This document shows positions 16,919-23,594 of a stretch of DNA of 23,733 bases, piece by piece (the stretch's first letter is position 1; each line of letters opens with the position of its first letter). The DNA is taken from assembly GCA_050293315.1 (NCBI GenBank), contig JBNKMS010000028.1:1-23733 (forward strand), read 5' to 3'. The translations under genes and the position numbers were made by a program. Under the pieces are notes generated by a model. That model was not told where the DNA came from. It ran no database searches and worked only from the letters and a program-made list of their open reading frames with translations. Source of the stretch: CBFDBF01 sp050293315. GTDB lineage: Bacteria; Pseudomonadota; Gammaproteobacteria; Chromatiales; Chromatiaceae.

Positions 16919-17767
16919 ATGCAGTTTAATTACTCTATTACTCATACAGCTGGATTGTGGTGCCTGCTGGTTGTTCTGCACGGACTTCTGCAGGGCTGTA
17001 GTCAGGTCGTTGATGGTAAGGTAACCAAGGATCTTGGTGCCAACGACATGATCACTGGTCCTCTGTTACATCAGGCTGCCTATAGTGGTACTTTGGAAGA
17101 GGTGACCGCTGTACTGGATAGAGGTGTTGATCCAAATGAGCAGAATAGTGTAGGACACACTCCCCTCCATCTGGCTGCCGCCAGGGGACGGGTTAAGGTC
17201 GTTGCACTGCTATTGCAGCGCGGGGCCTATATCAACGCCCAGAATAGTAATGCTCTTACCCCGCTGCACCTGGCCATCAAATATGGGCAGCGTACGACAA
17301 TCGATCTGTTACTGCGGGGCGGTGCCAACCCAGAGCTCAGAGGTCGTGCCTTTGGTGTTTTTGCTGAGCAGGTAATGCCCCTGCACCAGGCCGCGAGTCA
17401 GGACAACGCAGAGGTGGTCAGCAAGCTTATCCTGCTGGCGCAGGCCGATGTAAATGCTAGATCGATGGATATGGGTCTGACCCCCTTGCATTACGCCAGT
17501 AGCCACAACGGTTTCGAGACAGCCATTCTGTTGCTGGGCAGTAGGGCCAATATCAATGCGCATGATAGAGAGGGAGAGACACCGCTACACTATGCAGTGC
17601 GGGCTGGTGCGCGCGAGGTGACAGAGCTATTGTTGAAGATGGGGGCGGATGTAGATGTTGCCAATAACAACGGAATTACCCCTCTGCAGCTGGCAACGGA
17701 ACGGAATGCGGATGGCATGGGTGAACTTCTGCAGGTCTACAGTAGAGTTAACACCAGCGCACCATAG
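16919..17767 (+). CDS. Ankyrin-repeat lipoprotein
   Basis: Protein of 282 aa that I can assign only by architecture. The N-terminus carries a hydrophobic segment (about 10-26) ending in LLQGC, a plausible but not ideal lipobox, so it is probably exported and lipidated. The rest is about seven ankyrin repeats (from about residue 46 to 277), seen as repeated TPLHLAA/TPLHYA motifs followed by V..LL..GA(D/N)(V/I)(N/D). The third repeat is extended by about 8 residues (RGRAFGVFAEQV). AGGAG sits 5 nt before the ATG. Ankyrin repeats bind protein partners, which cannot be guessed here. It is monocistronic, 182 nt after queC and convergent with the MFS gene. Confidence 0.85.
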   Translation: MQFNYSITHTAGLWCLLVVLHGLLQGCSQVVDGKVTKDLGANDMITGPLLHQAAYSGTLEEVTAVLDRGVDPNEQNSVGHTPLHLAAARGRVKVVALLLQRGAYINAQNSNALTPLHLAIKYGQRTTIDLLLRGGANPELRGRAFGVFAEQVMPLHQAASQDNAEVVSKLILLAQADVNARSMDMGLTPLHYASSHNGFETAILLLGSRANINAHDREGETPLHYAVRAGAREVTELLLKMGADVDVANNNGITPLQLATERNADGMGELLQVYSRVNTSAP

Positions 17768-17782
17768 ACTTGTTCCTCTATG

Positions 17783-19027
17783 CTACCTCGGCCGCTGTCT
17801 TAGGCTGTAAATAGCAACCACCAGTGCGACAATCGGAAGCATATTAAGCAGGGCGACACCAGTGGCCCCATTGAGCGCAAAGAGCGCGGTCAGGACCAGG
17901 AAGCTGAGCATTACCACATTCTGCACCCAGTTGTTACCGGCCAATATTGTCCCAAGTTCGTGATCTTTGGCGTGGAACTGTATCAGTGCGTTCAGAGGCA
18001 CGATAAACATACCGCCAGCCATCCCCAGCAGTAGAAAGTCAGCGATTATCATACCCTGGGAGTCAAGCCGTGGTAGGAGAAAAGTGGTAATAATTATTCC
18101 TAGTGCACCTAGTGGTATCAGTCTGATTTCGATGTGGTGCCTGGATACTCGACCAGCTATCAGCGAGCCGACGATAATACCGATACCGGAACATGCCAGG
18201 GTTCCCTGAATAACCACTGTATTTGTCTGTGCCAGGATCTCTTTGGCAAAGGCCGGAAAGGTGGCGAGTACCACCTGGGAGATGCCCCAGAATGCGGAGA
18301 GGCCGATGATGGAGAGCCAGATTATCTGGTGCGAGGTAAGCCTCTTCAGGTTGGCTCCAAGGTGGTGTTCTTTGGAGTAGCTGTTCCAGTCCAAGCTGTC
18401 GTCTCTGATATAGTCTCCAGTCAGTCTGGTTGCAAGTATCCACTCCAGCAGAGAGCAGACCACCAGTACCCAGCCGATAGGCGCTATCAGCCGCAACAGT
18501 TGAGCCTCATCTGCATAGCTTGTTCCGGAGAGTCGATTCTCAAATAGGATTGAAAAGATAAAGATTCCTAGGAGTATCGCAACTATAGTGCAGGCCTGTA
18601 CCCAGGCGTTGGCGACGGATAACTGCTCGTTTCCAGACAGCTCTTTTATAAATCCGTATTTTGCCGGGGAGTAGAGGGCGCTCTGTACCGCCAGCAGGAA
18701 TGTCATCCCGAATGAGAGGTAGAACCAGCCCATATAGTAAGAGAGGGTTATCAGTAGGGTCAGGCCCACTGCAACAGCGGCACTGTATCTGATGATTCGT
18801 GGTTTGGGGTACCTGTCTGAGAGAAATCCTGCGGGGATTAAGAGGAGTATGAACGGTAGTAGGATAAGGCCGTTGACGATGGCCGTCAGTATGATCTGGA
18901 CCTGACCATCATAGATCTTGAATATCGTGTTTTGGATAATTATCTTGTGTCCCAGATCGACAAAGGCGTTAAACAGTGCGATCAGTAGAAAGGGGATAAA
19001 CCCGGCGGTCTTGAATAGTCTCTCCAT
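17783..19027 (-). CDS. LplT-like MFS transporter
   Basis: Integral membrane protein of the major facilitator superfamily, 414 aa with about 12 hydrophobic segments. It resembles the lysophospholipid transporter LplT and the MFS part of LplT-acyltransferase-Aas fusions: NAFVDLGHKIIIQNTIFK near the N-terminus, PAGFLSDRYPKPR as the cytoplasmic loop 2-3 motif, YSPAKYGFIKEL, and GGMFIVPLNALIQFHAK late in the protein. The frame stays open 33 codons further upstream to a TTG at 19126. I start at ATG 19027, which begins just before helix 1 as in relatives; GGGAG lies unusually close to it, so the true start is uncertain. No acyltransferase or aas gene is adjacent, so the substrate is inferred only. 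Confidence 0.82.
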   Translation of the reverse strand: MERLFKTAGFIPFLLIALFNAFVDLGHKIIIQNTIFKIYDGQVQIILTAIVNGLILLPFILLLIPAGFLSDRYPKPRIIRYSAAVAVGLTLLITLSYYMGWFYLSFGMTFLLAVQSALYSPAKYGFIKELSGNEQLSVANAWVQACTIVAILLGIFIFSILFENRLSGTSYADEAQLLRLIAPIGWVLVVCSLLEWILATRLTGDYIRDDSLDWNSYSKEHHLGANLKRLTSHQIIWLSIIGLSAFWGISQVVLATFPAFAKEILAQTNTVVIQGTLACSGIGIIVGSLIAGRVSRHHIEIRLIPLGALGIIITTFLLPRLDSQGMIIADFLLLGMAGGMFIVPLNALIQFHAKDHELGTILAGNNWVQNVVMLSFLVLTALFALNGATGVALLNMLPIVALVVAIYSLRQRPR

Positions 19028-19136
19028 ACTCCCATCCAAAGTCTGTTTTAGTTGTTGCTTGGCCGGCCGTTGTGCCGATCTCTCTACGATCTCCTGAAAT
19101 GGCTGTAGTTGCAACCCGGCTATCAAAAGCTGCTAT

Positions 19137-19164
19137 TTGATAGTTTTCTGCCCTGCTGTATAAT
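19137..19164 (+). promoter_or_regulatory. Promoter of tRNA-Lys
   Basis: TTGATA (-35, 19137-19142) and a perfect TATAAT (-10, 19159-19164) are separated by 16 bp. A G/C-rich discriminator (TGCGCGC) follows, typical of stable-RNA promoters under stringent control. The -10 ends 18 nt before the mature tRNA. Confidence 0.8.
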
Positions 19165-19182
19165 TGCGCGCTTCAAACGCTT

Positions 19183-19258
19183 GGGTCGTTAGCTCAGACG
19201 GTAGAGCAGTGGATTTTTAATCCATTGGTCACAGGTTCGATTCCTGTACGACCCACCA
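19183..19258 (+). tRNA. tRNA-Lys (anticodon UUU)
   Basis: This is a complete 76-nt cloverleaf. The acceptor stem GGGTCGT (19183-19189) pairs with ACGACCC (19248-19254), with discriminator A and an encoded CCA (19256-19258). The D arm is GCTC/GAGC. The anticodon stem GTGGA/TCCAT encloses the loop TTTTTAA with anticodon TTT at 19216-19218, and the T arm ACAGG/CCTGT holds TTCGATT. The 3' end is the likely integration target of the element whose integrase follows 88 nt downstream; if so, the 3' part would be the left attachment core. Confidence 0.97.
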
Positions 19259-19266
19259 TATAAAAC

Positions 19267-19302
19267 AAGGAGTTACGTTTTTAGCGTAGCTCCTTTTTTC
19301 TT
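19267..19302 (+). terminator. Rho-independent terminator after tRNA-Lys
   Basis: The stem AAGGAGTTACG (19267-19277) pairs with CGTAGCTCCTT (19285-19295) with one G-U pair, encloses a 7-nt loop, and is followed by a T-run to about 19299. It lies 8 nt after the CCA end. If the island entered at the tRNA 3' end, this terminator belongs to the island. Confidence 0.8.
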
Positions 19303-19346
19303 TCTAAGGTACAATTTCGGTACACTAAGCATGGAGCAGAGTACCG

Positions 19347-20387
19347 ATGGCCACAATCGTAAAGACCCCATCTGGCACCTGGAAAGCCGTCATTCGGCGC
19401 AAGGGTTGGCCTACTTCTACGATGACGTTTCGCATCAAACGAGATGCCGAGGACTGGGCCAGGCGCACGGAAGACGAAATGATCCGGGGGGTCTATGTCA
19501 GACGTTCCCCTTCCGAAAAAATGATCCTGCAGGAGGCCCTGGAACGTTACCTGAGGGAGATAACTCCCACCAAACGCCCATCCACCCAGCGGGCGGAAAA
19601 GATGCGAGCAAAGCCGTTGATCGATCAGTTCGGCAAATACGCTCTTGTATCTCTTACCCCCGATGTCATAGCTGACTATCGCGACAAACGACTTGAAGAG
19701 GGGCGTAGTGCTTCCACGGTTAGGTTGGAGCTGGCGCTTCTCGGACATCTCTATACCACGGCCATAAAGGAGTGGGGGATGGGGTTGGTCTATAACCCGG
19801 TATCCAATATCCGCAGGCCCAAGCCAGGTGTGGGTAGAAACCGGCGACTCTCCTGGAGCGAAGCGAAGAGGATGCTGAAGGCCTGTGATGCCCACTCCAA
19901 CCCTATGCTGGGCTGGGCCGTCCGTATTGCCCTCTATACTGCCATGCGCCAGGGTGAGATCCTCTCTCTGACCAGTGACCAAGTCGACTTGCAAAGACGC
20001 ATTGTACGGCTCACTGAGACCAAGAACGGCAGTGCCAGAACTGTCCCACTGTCAAAACGTGCAATCAGGGTTCTCCGTGAGGCTATGAGGCATCCAGTCA
20101 GACCGAAAGATATAGATCTCATCTTCTATGGTGAACCTGGCAGAGATGGCGTCAGACGCCCTTACAGGATCAATAAGGTCTGGTCTGAGGCTATAAAGCG
20201 TGCCGGCATCACCAACCTGAGGTTTCACGATCTGCGCCACGAGGCGGTTTCCAGGCTGGTAGAGAAAGGGCTAAGCGACCAAGAAGTCGCGGCAATCAGT
20301 GGGCATAAGTCTATGCAGATGCTTCGAAGATATACGCATCTCAGGGCGGAGGACTTGGTGGAGAAGCTGGATAGGAATTCAGGGTAG
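19347..20387 (+). CDS. Phage-type tyrosine integrase (island integrase)
   Basis: Site-specific tyrosine recombinase of 346 aa, apparently intact. An arm-binding-like N-terminal region (about 1-50) and a core-binding SAM-like domain (about 58-145) precede the catalytic domain (about 165-340). The active-site set is complete: R201 (TAMRQGEI), K226, H294 and R297 (HDLRH), H320 (SGHKS) and the nucleophile Y329 (RRYTH). The position directly after tRNA-Lys, pointing away from it, is the classic arrangement of a tRNA-targeting genomic island or prophage. I see no IntI-specific insertion and treat it as a phage/island integrase. ATG 19347 was chosen; a GGAG about 10 nt upstream is a weak ribosome binding site. 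Confidence 0.93.
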   Translation: MATIVKTPSGTWKAVIRRKGWPTSTMTFRIKRDAEDWARRTEDEMIRGVYVRRSPSEKMILQEALERYLREITPTKRPSTQRAEKMRAKPLIDQFGKYALVSLTPDVIADYRDKRLEEGRSASTVRLELALLGHLYTTAIKEWGMGLVYNPVSNIRRPKPGVGRNRRLSWSEAKRMLKACDAHSNPMLGWAVRIALYTAMRQGEILSLTSDQVDLQRRIVRLTETKNGSARTVPLSKRAIRVLREAMRHPVRPKDIDLIFYGEPGRDGVRRPYRINKVWSEAIKRAGITNLRFHDLRHEAVSRLVEKGLSDQEVAAISGHKSMQMLRRYTHLRAEDLVEKLDRNSG

Positions 20388-20747
20388 ATAATTCACAGAT
20401 AGCATATGAGATTGGCTCATTTCGGCCAAGAGCGGACTATTCGGAAAGCGCTTTATTGATGGTAGTTGGGCTGATATTCTCAGGAATACGTAGGGTAAAT
20501 ATTAGGCAGGATGCGCATTCATCAAAGGTGTTCTGCCTCAAATCTAATCGGGATGAGAATTATAATACACGCTGTATAACCTACTGTTAGCACTATTGAA
20601 TTATGGATATAAAGGTGTTCTAATGAAGCTCTTAGCATTCTGCTATGGTTTGGCGGCAATAGATAACTTCGATATCTCAATCCTGAATTCGCCACCAGCG
20701 TTTGGATATCGCACTATCACACAGCCTTGTGCTGAAGTGAGGTCGCG
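20388..20747. other. Gene-poor stretch between integrase and cassette-like genes
   Basis: No gene is convincingly supported here. The DNA is A/T-rich. A perfect TATAAT at 20561-20566 has no good -35 partner; it lies about 60 nt before an ATG (20623) preceded by AAGGTG. The frame from that ATG runs on to 21021 through the gene after it and through the attC-like hairpin, and its product shows no recognisable pattern. GTTGGGC (20465-20471) matches the integron core rule GTTRRRY and GTTAGCA (20586-20592) nearly does, but single 7-mers like these are expected by chance. A left boundary for the first cassette therefore cannot be fixed. Confidence 0.45.
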
Positions 20748-20954
20748 ATGTCTACTAAAAGTCGCAAATCCAGAAAACAAGCCACTATTAATATTATTTC
20801 CGTACTCATTGTTACGGGCGTGCTTTCCTATATACCGCTTTCGTTCATTTACCCAGAAACCAATAACTTATTGGTTACGGAAGTATGGGAATATATTAGA
20901 TTTCTTTCATTCATTGTTGTCGGGCGCCTATTTAGCGAAGTCACATATAAATAG
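20748..20954 (+). CDS. Small membrane protein, unknown (cassette-borne)
   Basis: This 68-aa protein is of no recognised family. A strongly basic N-terminus (STKSRKSRKQ) is followed by a hydrophobic segment (about 13-33, with a Pro) and a second, weaker one (about 49-62). It probably sits in the inner membrane with its N-terminus inside. GAGG (20739-20742), 5 nt before the ATG, is a good ribosome binding site. It was preferred over an overlapping longer frame because of that site and its coherent membrane-protein composition. Its TAG stop abuts the left box of an attC-like site, as in integron gene cassettes. Function unknown. Confidence 0.6.
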   Translation: MSTKSRKSRKQATINIISVLIVTGVLSYIPLSFIYPETNNLLVTEVWEYIRFLSFIVVGRLFSEVTYK

Positions 20955-21017
20955 CGCAAACAAGCCGCTCGTGTGGGACCGGCGCTCCGCGCTGGCCCCG
21001 CAGCTATTACGTAAAGT
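20955..21017 (+). repeat. attC-like recombination site 1 (degenerate)
   Basis: The layout is left box CGCAAAC (20955-20961), spacer AAGCC, inner box GCT (20967-20969) and a central stem. On the other side come AGC (21002-21004), a 6-nt spacer and right box GTAAAGT (21011-21017), which is GTTRRRY with one change. The central stem 20975-20985/20989-20999 pairs 11 positions with one mismatch, one G-U pair and a 3-nt loop. The outer boxes are not complementary, so the site is degenerate or only resembles attC. It is 63 nt long and lies exactly between two genes. Confidence 0.5.
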
Positions 21018-21034
21018 CTAAAAGAGAATACGCA

Positions 21035-22717
21035 ATGGAAGAAGCCGAAGCAAAAGAGCAGCAAGAGTATGAGGATCGACTGCAAAGGCGACTCCAGATA
21101 CTCAAGAAACAGTTTGACGAAGGCAAAATAAAAATTGCTGACGGCCTTCAAGTCATAGATAGCCTAGAAGCAGTACGCTATAGACCTGACGGTTTGGTAG
21201 ATCTTGATACAGTTGATGGACTGGTAAGATCAATGGCTCTTGCCACCGAGTATATCCATGATCGTGAAGAGTTAAGAAACTTGTACTCGTTAAGCGAGAT
21301 CCAAAATACATATTTTGGATTTCTTGAACGGAACTTCCATCATTTTTTTCAAAAAATGATGGAACATGATGTGACTCCACATGATATTGCCAGTCATCTT
21401 TCAAGCAATAGCGGTGCTGTAAATGAGCTAGTCACCAATTTGCCGAATTTTCTAGATGCGTTGAAAGGATTTTGGGAGGGGGCTGGTGATGTAGCGCACG
21501 TTCATGTAGAAGACATGCACAGCACTTTAAAGGGTGTGTTTGGAGGTGATCTATTTCCTGCTCACGATGAAAATATTGCATCAAAGTGTGGAATATACAC
21601 TGACACTATTATCTTGCCTGATCCATTTATGCGGTCACTGGATCTCTTTGAAAAATGGGAGCCAGAGCAGAAAGCATATTACCTTGTAAAACATGCTTTG
21701 AATTTACTTCAGTATAAGGATCTGGCGTGCGCTGATGTAGACCCTCCGGTTGTCGTAGTCATTCCTGATTATACGGCTTTGGAAATAAGTGAAAAAGAAT
21801 TCATTGCTAATCTGGGTGCATCAGATGCACTTATTCATGCAGGTAAAGTATTCGGTCGTAATTTCGAATCGATTGACGACTTAATGGAATATTCTAGCTC
21901 CCTAGACACATTAGATAAGCTTATACCTGAAATATCTGATGCTTCTCGAATACTCTTCGATACGGAATGGCAAGGAAATATTAAGGAACAAGTAGAACGC
22001 GCAATGAAGGATCAGCATGCACAACTATTAGGCACTAACAATCCAGGCGTAATTGTAGCTTCACAAGCACTCGGAAGAATGAGTGTAAGCAATGAACTGT
22101 TGATTAAAGCTGGGCGCTTAAGAGGCACACCCGTAATAGACGCTCCCACCTCCTGGCAATATTTTGCCTGGAAGATCGAATATGACGCGGAGCATAAAGA
22201 AAGAGATGAAGATGTAACAGATCTTCATGTATTGCGAGGCCTGCAGTCATTGTCTGAAAACGAAATGGAATGGTTGGGGCAGGTGCCACCTGATGCCTTG
22301 CTAGAGATGAGAAAAATAGGTGCCCTTAAAGAGATAAGAAGTATTCTCGGAAAAGGAATTGATGAACTCACACAAGCAAATCCAGCAAATTTCCACAGAA
22401 CCAGCGATCAAGTTTTTGACAATATACATGCGGCATTTGATCAGCATAAGAAAAGCATTGATGAACTGAAGTCAAAGAAATGGAAATTTGCTGGATCAGA
22501 TATTGGCTCTTGGTTTGTTGTAGGCTCTTTAGCAGTTACGGCAGCAGCTACTGGTGTGCCAGTCTGGGGAATAGCCGCAATAGTAGCAGACCAATTACTA
22601 GATGCACCAAAGCTTAAGGATATTCCGGAGTCAATAAAGGGCTTGGCAAACGAAAGCAAGGAATTGAATAATTCACCAGTAGGAATACTTTTCAAGTATG
22701 GAAAAAAACAGGCATAG
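21035..22717 (+). CDS. Unknown 560-aa protein with C-terminal hydrophobic hairpin
   Basis: I do not recognise this protein. It starts with a highly charged, probably coiled helix (1-30). A long mostly helical body follows, containing a more ordered core near 185-250 (YTDTIILPDPFMRSLDLF; PPVVVVIPDYTALE). Charged helices lie around 440-485, and then comes a Gly/Ala-rich hydrophobic stretch (about 489-518) that could be a membrane hairpin. No P-loop, nuclease, helicase, protease or signal-peptide motif is visible. AGAGA about 7 nt before ATG 21035 is the likely ribosome binding site. The DNA is clearly more A/T-rich than the chromosomal genes to the left. It begins 17 nt after attC-like site 1, and its TAG lies inside the left box of attC-like site 2, so it reads as a complete gene cassette. 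A membrane-acting effector or defence role is speculation. Confidence 0.8.
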   Translation: MEEAEAKEQQEYEDRLQRRLQILKKQFDEGKIKIADGLQVIDSLEAVRYRPDGLVDLDTVDGLVRSMALATEYIHDREELRNLYSLSEIQNTYFGFLERNFHHFFQKMMEHDVTPHDIASHLSSNSGAVNELVTNLPNFLDALKGFWEGAGDVAHVHVEDMHSTLKGVFGGDLFPAHDENIASKCGIYTDTIILPDPFMRSLDLFEKWEPEQKAYYLVKHALNLLQYKDLACADVDPPVVVVIPDYTALEISEKEFIANLGASDALIHAGKVFGRNFESIDDLMEYSSSLDTLDKLIPEISDASRILFDTEWQGNIKEQVERAMKDQHAQLLGTNNPGVIVASQALGRMSVSNELLIKAGRLRGTPVIDAPTSWQYFAWKIEYDAEHKERDEDVTDLHVLRGLQSLSENEMEWLGQVPPDALLEMRKIGALKEIRSILGKGIDELTQANPANFHRTSDQVFDNIHAAFDQHKKSIDELKSKKWKFAGSDIGSWFVVGSLAVTAAATGVPVWGIAAIVADQLLDAPKLKDIPESIKGLANESKELNNSPVGILFKYGKKQA

Positions 22718-22778
22718 CAAGGCGCTCATCCGGGCGCAAATTGTGTTTCGTTTGCATCGCATAGCTTGGTTGTTATGC
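22712..22778 (+). repeat. attC-like recombination site 2
   Basis: The outer boxes GCATAGC (22712-22718) and GTTATGC (22772-22778) are complementary apart from one G-T pair. Inside each lie an unpaired spacer (AAGGC on the left, TTGGTT on the right) and then the paired GCT (22724-22726) and AGC (22763-22765). The central part is an imperfect stem including GCAAA (22736-22740) with TTTGC (22751-22755). This is the order of boxes in integron attC sites, and the 67-nt length is within their range. The stop codon of the upstream gene falls in the left box and the next ATG follows the right box by 15 nt. Confidence 0.68.
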
Positions 22779-22793
22779 GCGTGAAATGAACTC

Positions 22794-23432
22794 ATGATCA
22801 CGCCACAGGACAAGGAATATATAGCAACAAAGCAGATTAAGCAGGGCGCGTCGCGCTTAGATCCTCAACTTTCTAAGCTCGCTGAATGGATAGGAGATAG
22901 GTACGGTGTGACAGTATTAAACTTGATTCACGATAAACCTGATCTATCCGATAAAATGAGACTTCAGGTAATTGTTGAGCTCGAAGGAGAAATGGCCGCG
23001 TTTCGTGACGGATTTAATTTTGATGAAACCAAACAAAATGAAGTTGCTAAAGAGTTTTGCGGTATTTTCCCGAATACTTCTGCCGACTTATTTGTAATTT
23101 TTTCATCTTTTGCTCATATTGCAAAGCAGGAAGCCAACTATCGGATTAGCGAAAAAGAAATTGGTCAGATAGAGCGAGAAATAGCAAACCAGGATCTCTG
23201 GGCAATTCATAAACAATTTTTCGGGGCAACACTGTTTTTTTATACTGAAAAGCAAAAGGATAAATACGAGAAGGCTGGGCTGAGAAGGCGTTATTCAGAT
23301 CTATATTACCAACATCTGACTAAGTACGATGAATTTGGGTACATAAGCAAAGCAGATTTTTGGGTTCTGTTCGACTCAAAAGAAAACTTTGACCAGAATT
23401 ATAATGGCAGCTGGTTTTATTATGATAGATGA
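22794..23432 (+). CDS. Unknown 212-aa protein (cassette-borne)
   Basis: I do not recognise this family. It is a soluble-looking 212-aa protein without signal peptide or clear membrane helix. The N-terminal half has alternating helices (LSKLAEWIGDRYGVTVLNLI; MRLQVIVELEGEMAAFRDG). The C-terminal third (about 137-212) is unusually rich in aromatic and charged residues (FFGATLFFYTEKQKDKYEKA, LYYQHLTKYDEF, WFYYDR). Such small aromatic/acidic folds occur in immunity and adaptor proteins, but that is only a resemblance. The ATG lies 15 nt after attC-like site 2 with no strong Shine-Dalgarno. The DNA is A/T-rich. No clear attC follows it before the insertion sequence. Confidence 0.75.
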   Translation: MITPQDKEYIATKQIKQGASRLDPQLSKLAEWIGDRYGVTVLNLIHDKPDLSDKMRLQVIVELEGEMAAFRDGFNFDETKQNEVAKEFCGIFPNTSADLFVIFSSFAHIAKQEANYRISEKEIGQIEREIANQDLWAIHKQFFGATLFFYTEKQKDKYEKAGLRRRYSDLYYQHLTKYDEFGYISKADFWVLFDSKENFDQNYNGSWFYYDR

Positions 23433-23594
23433 CGAGCAGCGCTAATGTCCGCTAAGGGCACCTAAGAGACTAAGTGATGGCGGCTAATGATGCCGCTATG
23501 TCATAGTCAAACACCATAAACTAATTAGGGCAGTGAAGAGGTATAGCCTGGCGCAATATCGCCTGCGCTTCTCGGAAATCATCTCTGCTCGCTT
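23433..23594. other. Non-coding gap before the IS, small hairpins only
   Basis: There is no gene here. A 5-bp hairpin GCGGC/GCCGC (23480-23496) and a 4-bp one GGCG/CGCC (23550-23563) are visible, neither followed by a T-run. The attC box layout seen after the two previous genes is not recognisable; a third site may be absent, too degenerate, or interrupted. Confidence 0.4.

Noticed and set aside
19281..19994. 237-codon open frame antisense to the integrase and tRNA terminator
   Set aside because: It overlaps an intact integrase and runs through the terminator hairpin; no recognisable product.
19347..20387. Integrase as an integron integrase (IntI)
   Set aside because: Position beside a tRNA 3' end and general layout fit a phage/island integrase; I see no IntI-type extra helix, and no attI site is evident.
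20596..21021. Longer open frame (TTG 20596 or ATG 20623) overlapping the 68-aa gene
   Set aside because: It reads through the attC-like hairpin and lacks recognisable structure. The AAGGTG before ATG 20623 keeps it possible, so it is rejected only as the less likely frame.
23480..23496. GCGGC/GCCGC hairpin as a terminator after the 212-aa gene
   Set aside because: Only a 5-bp stem and no T-run behind it.
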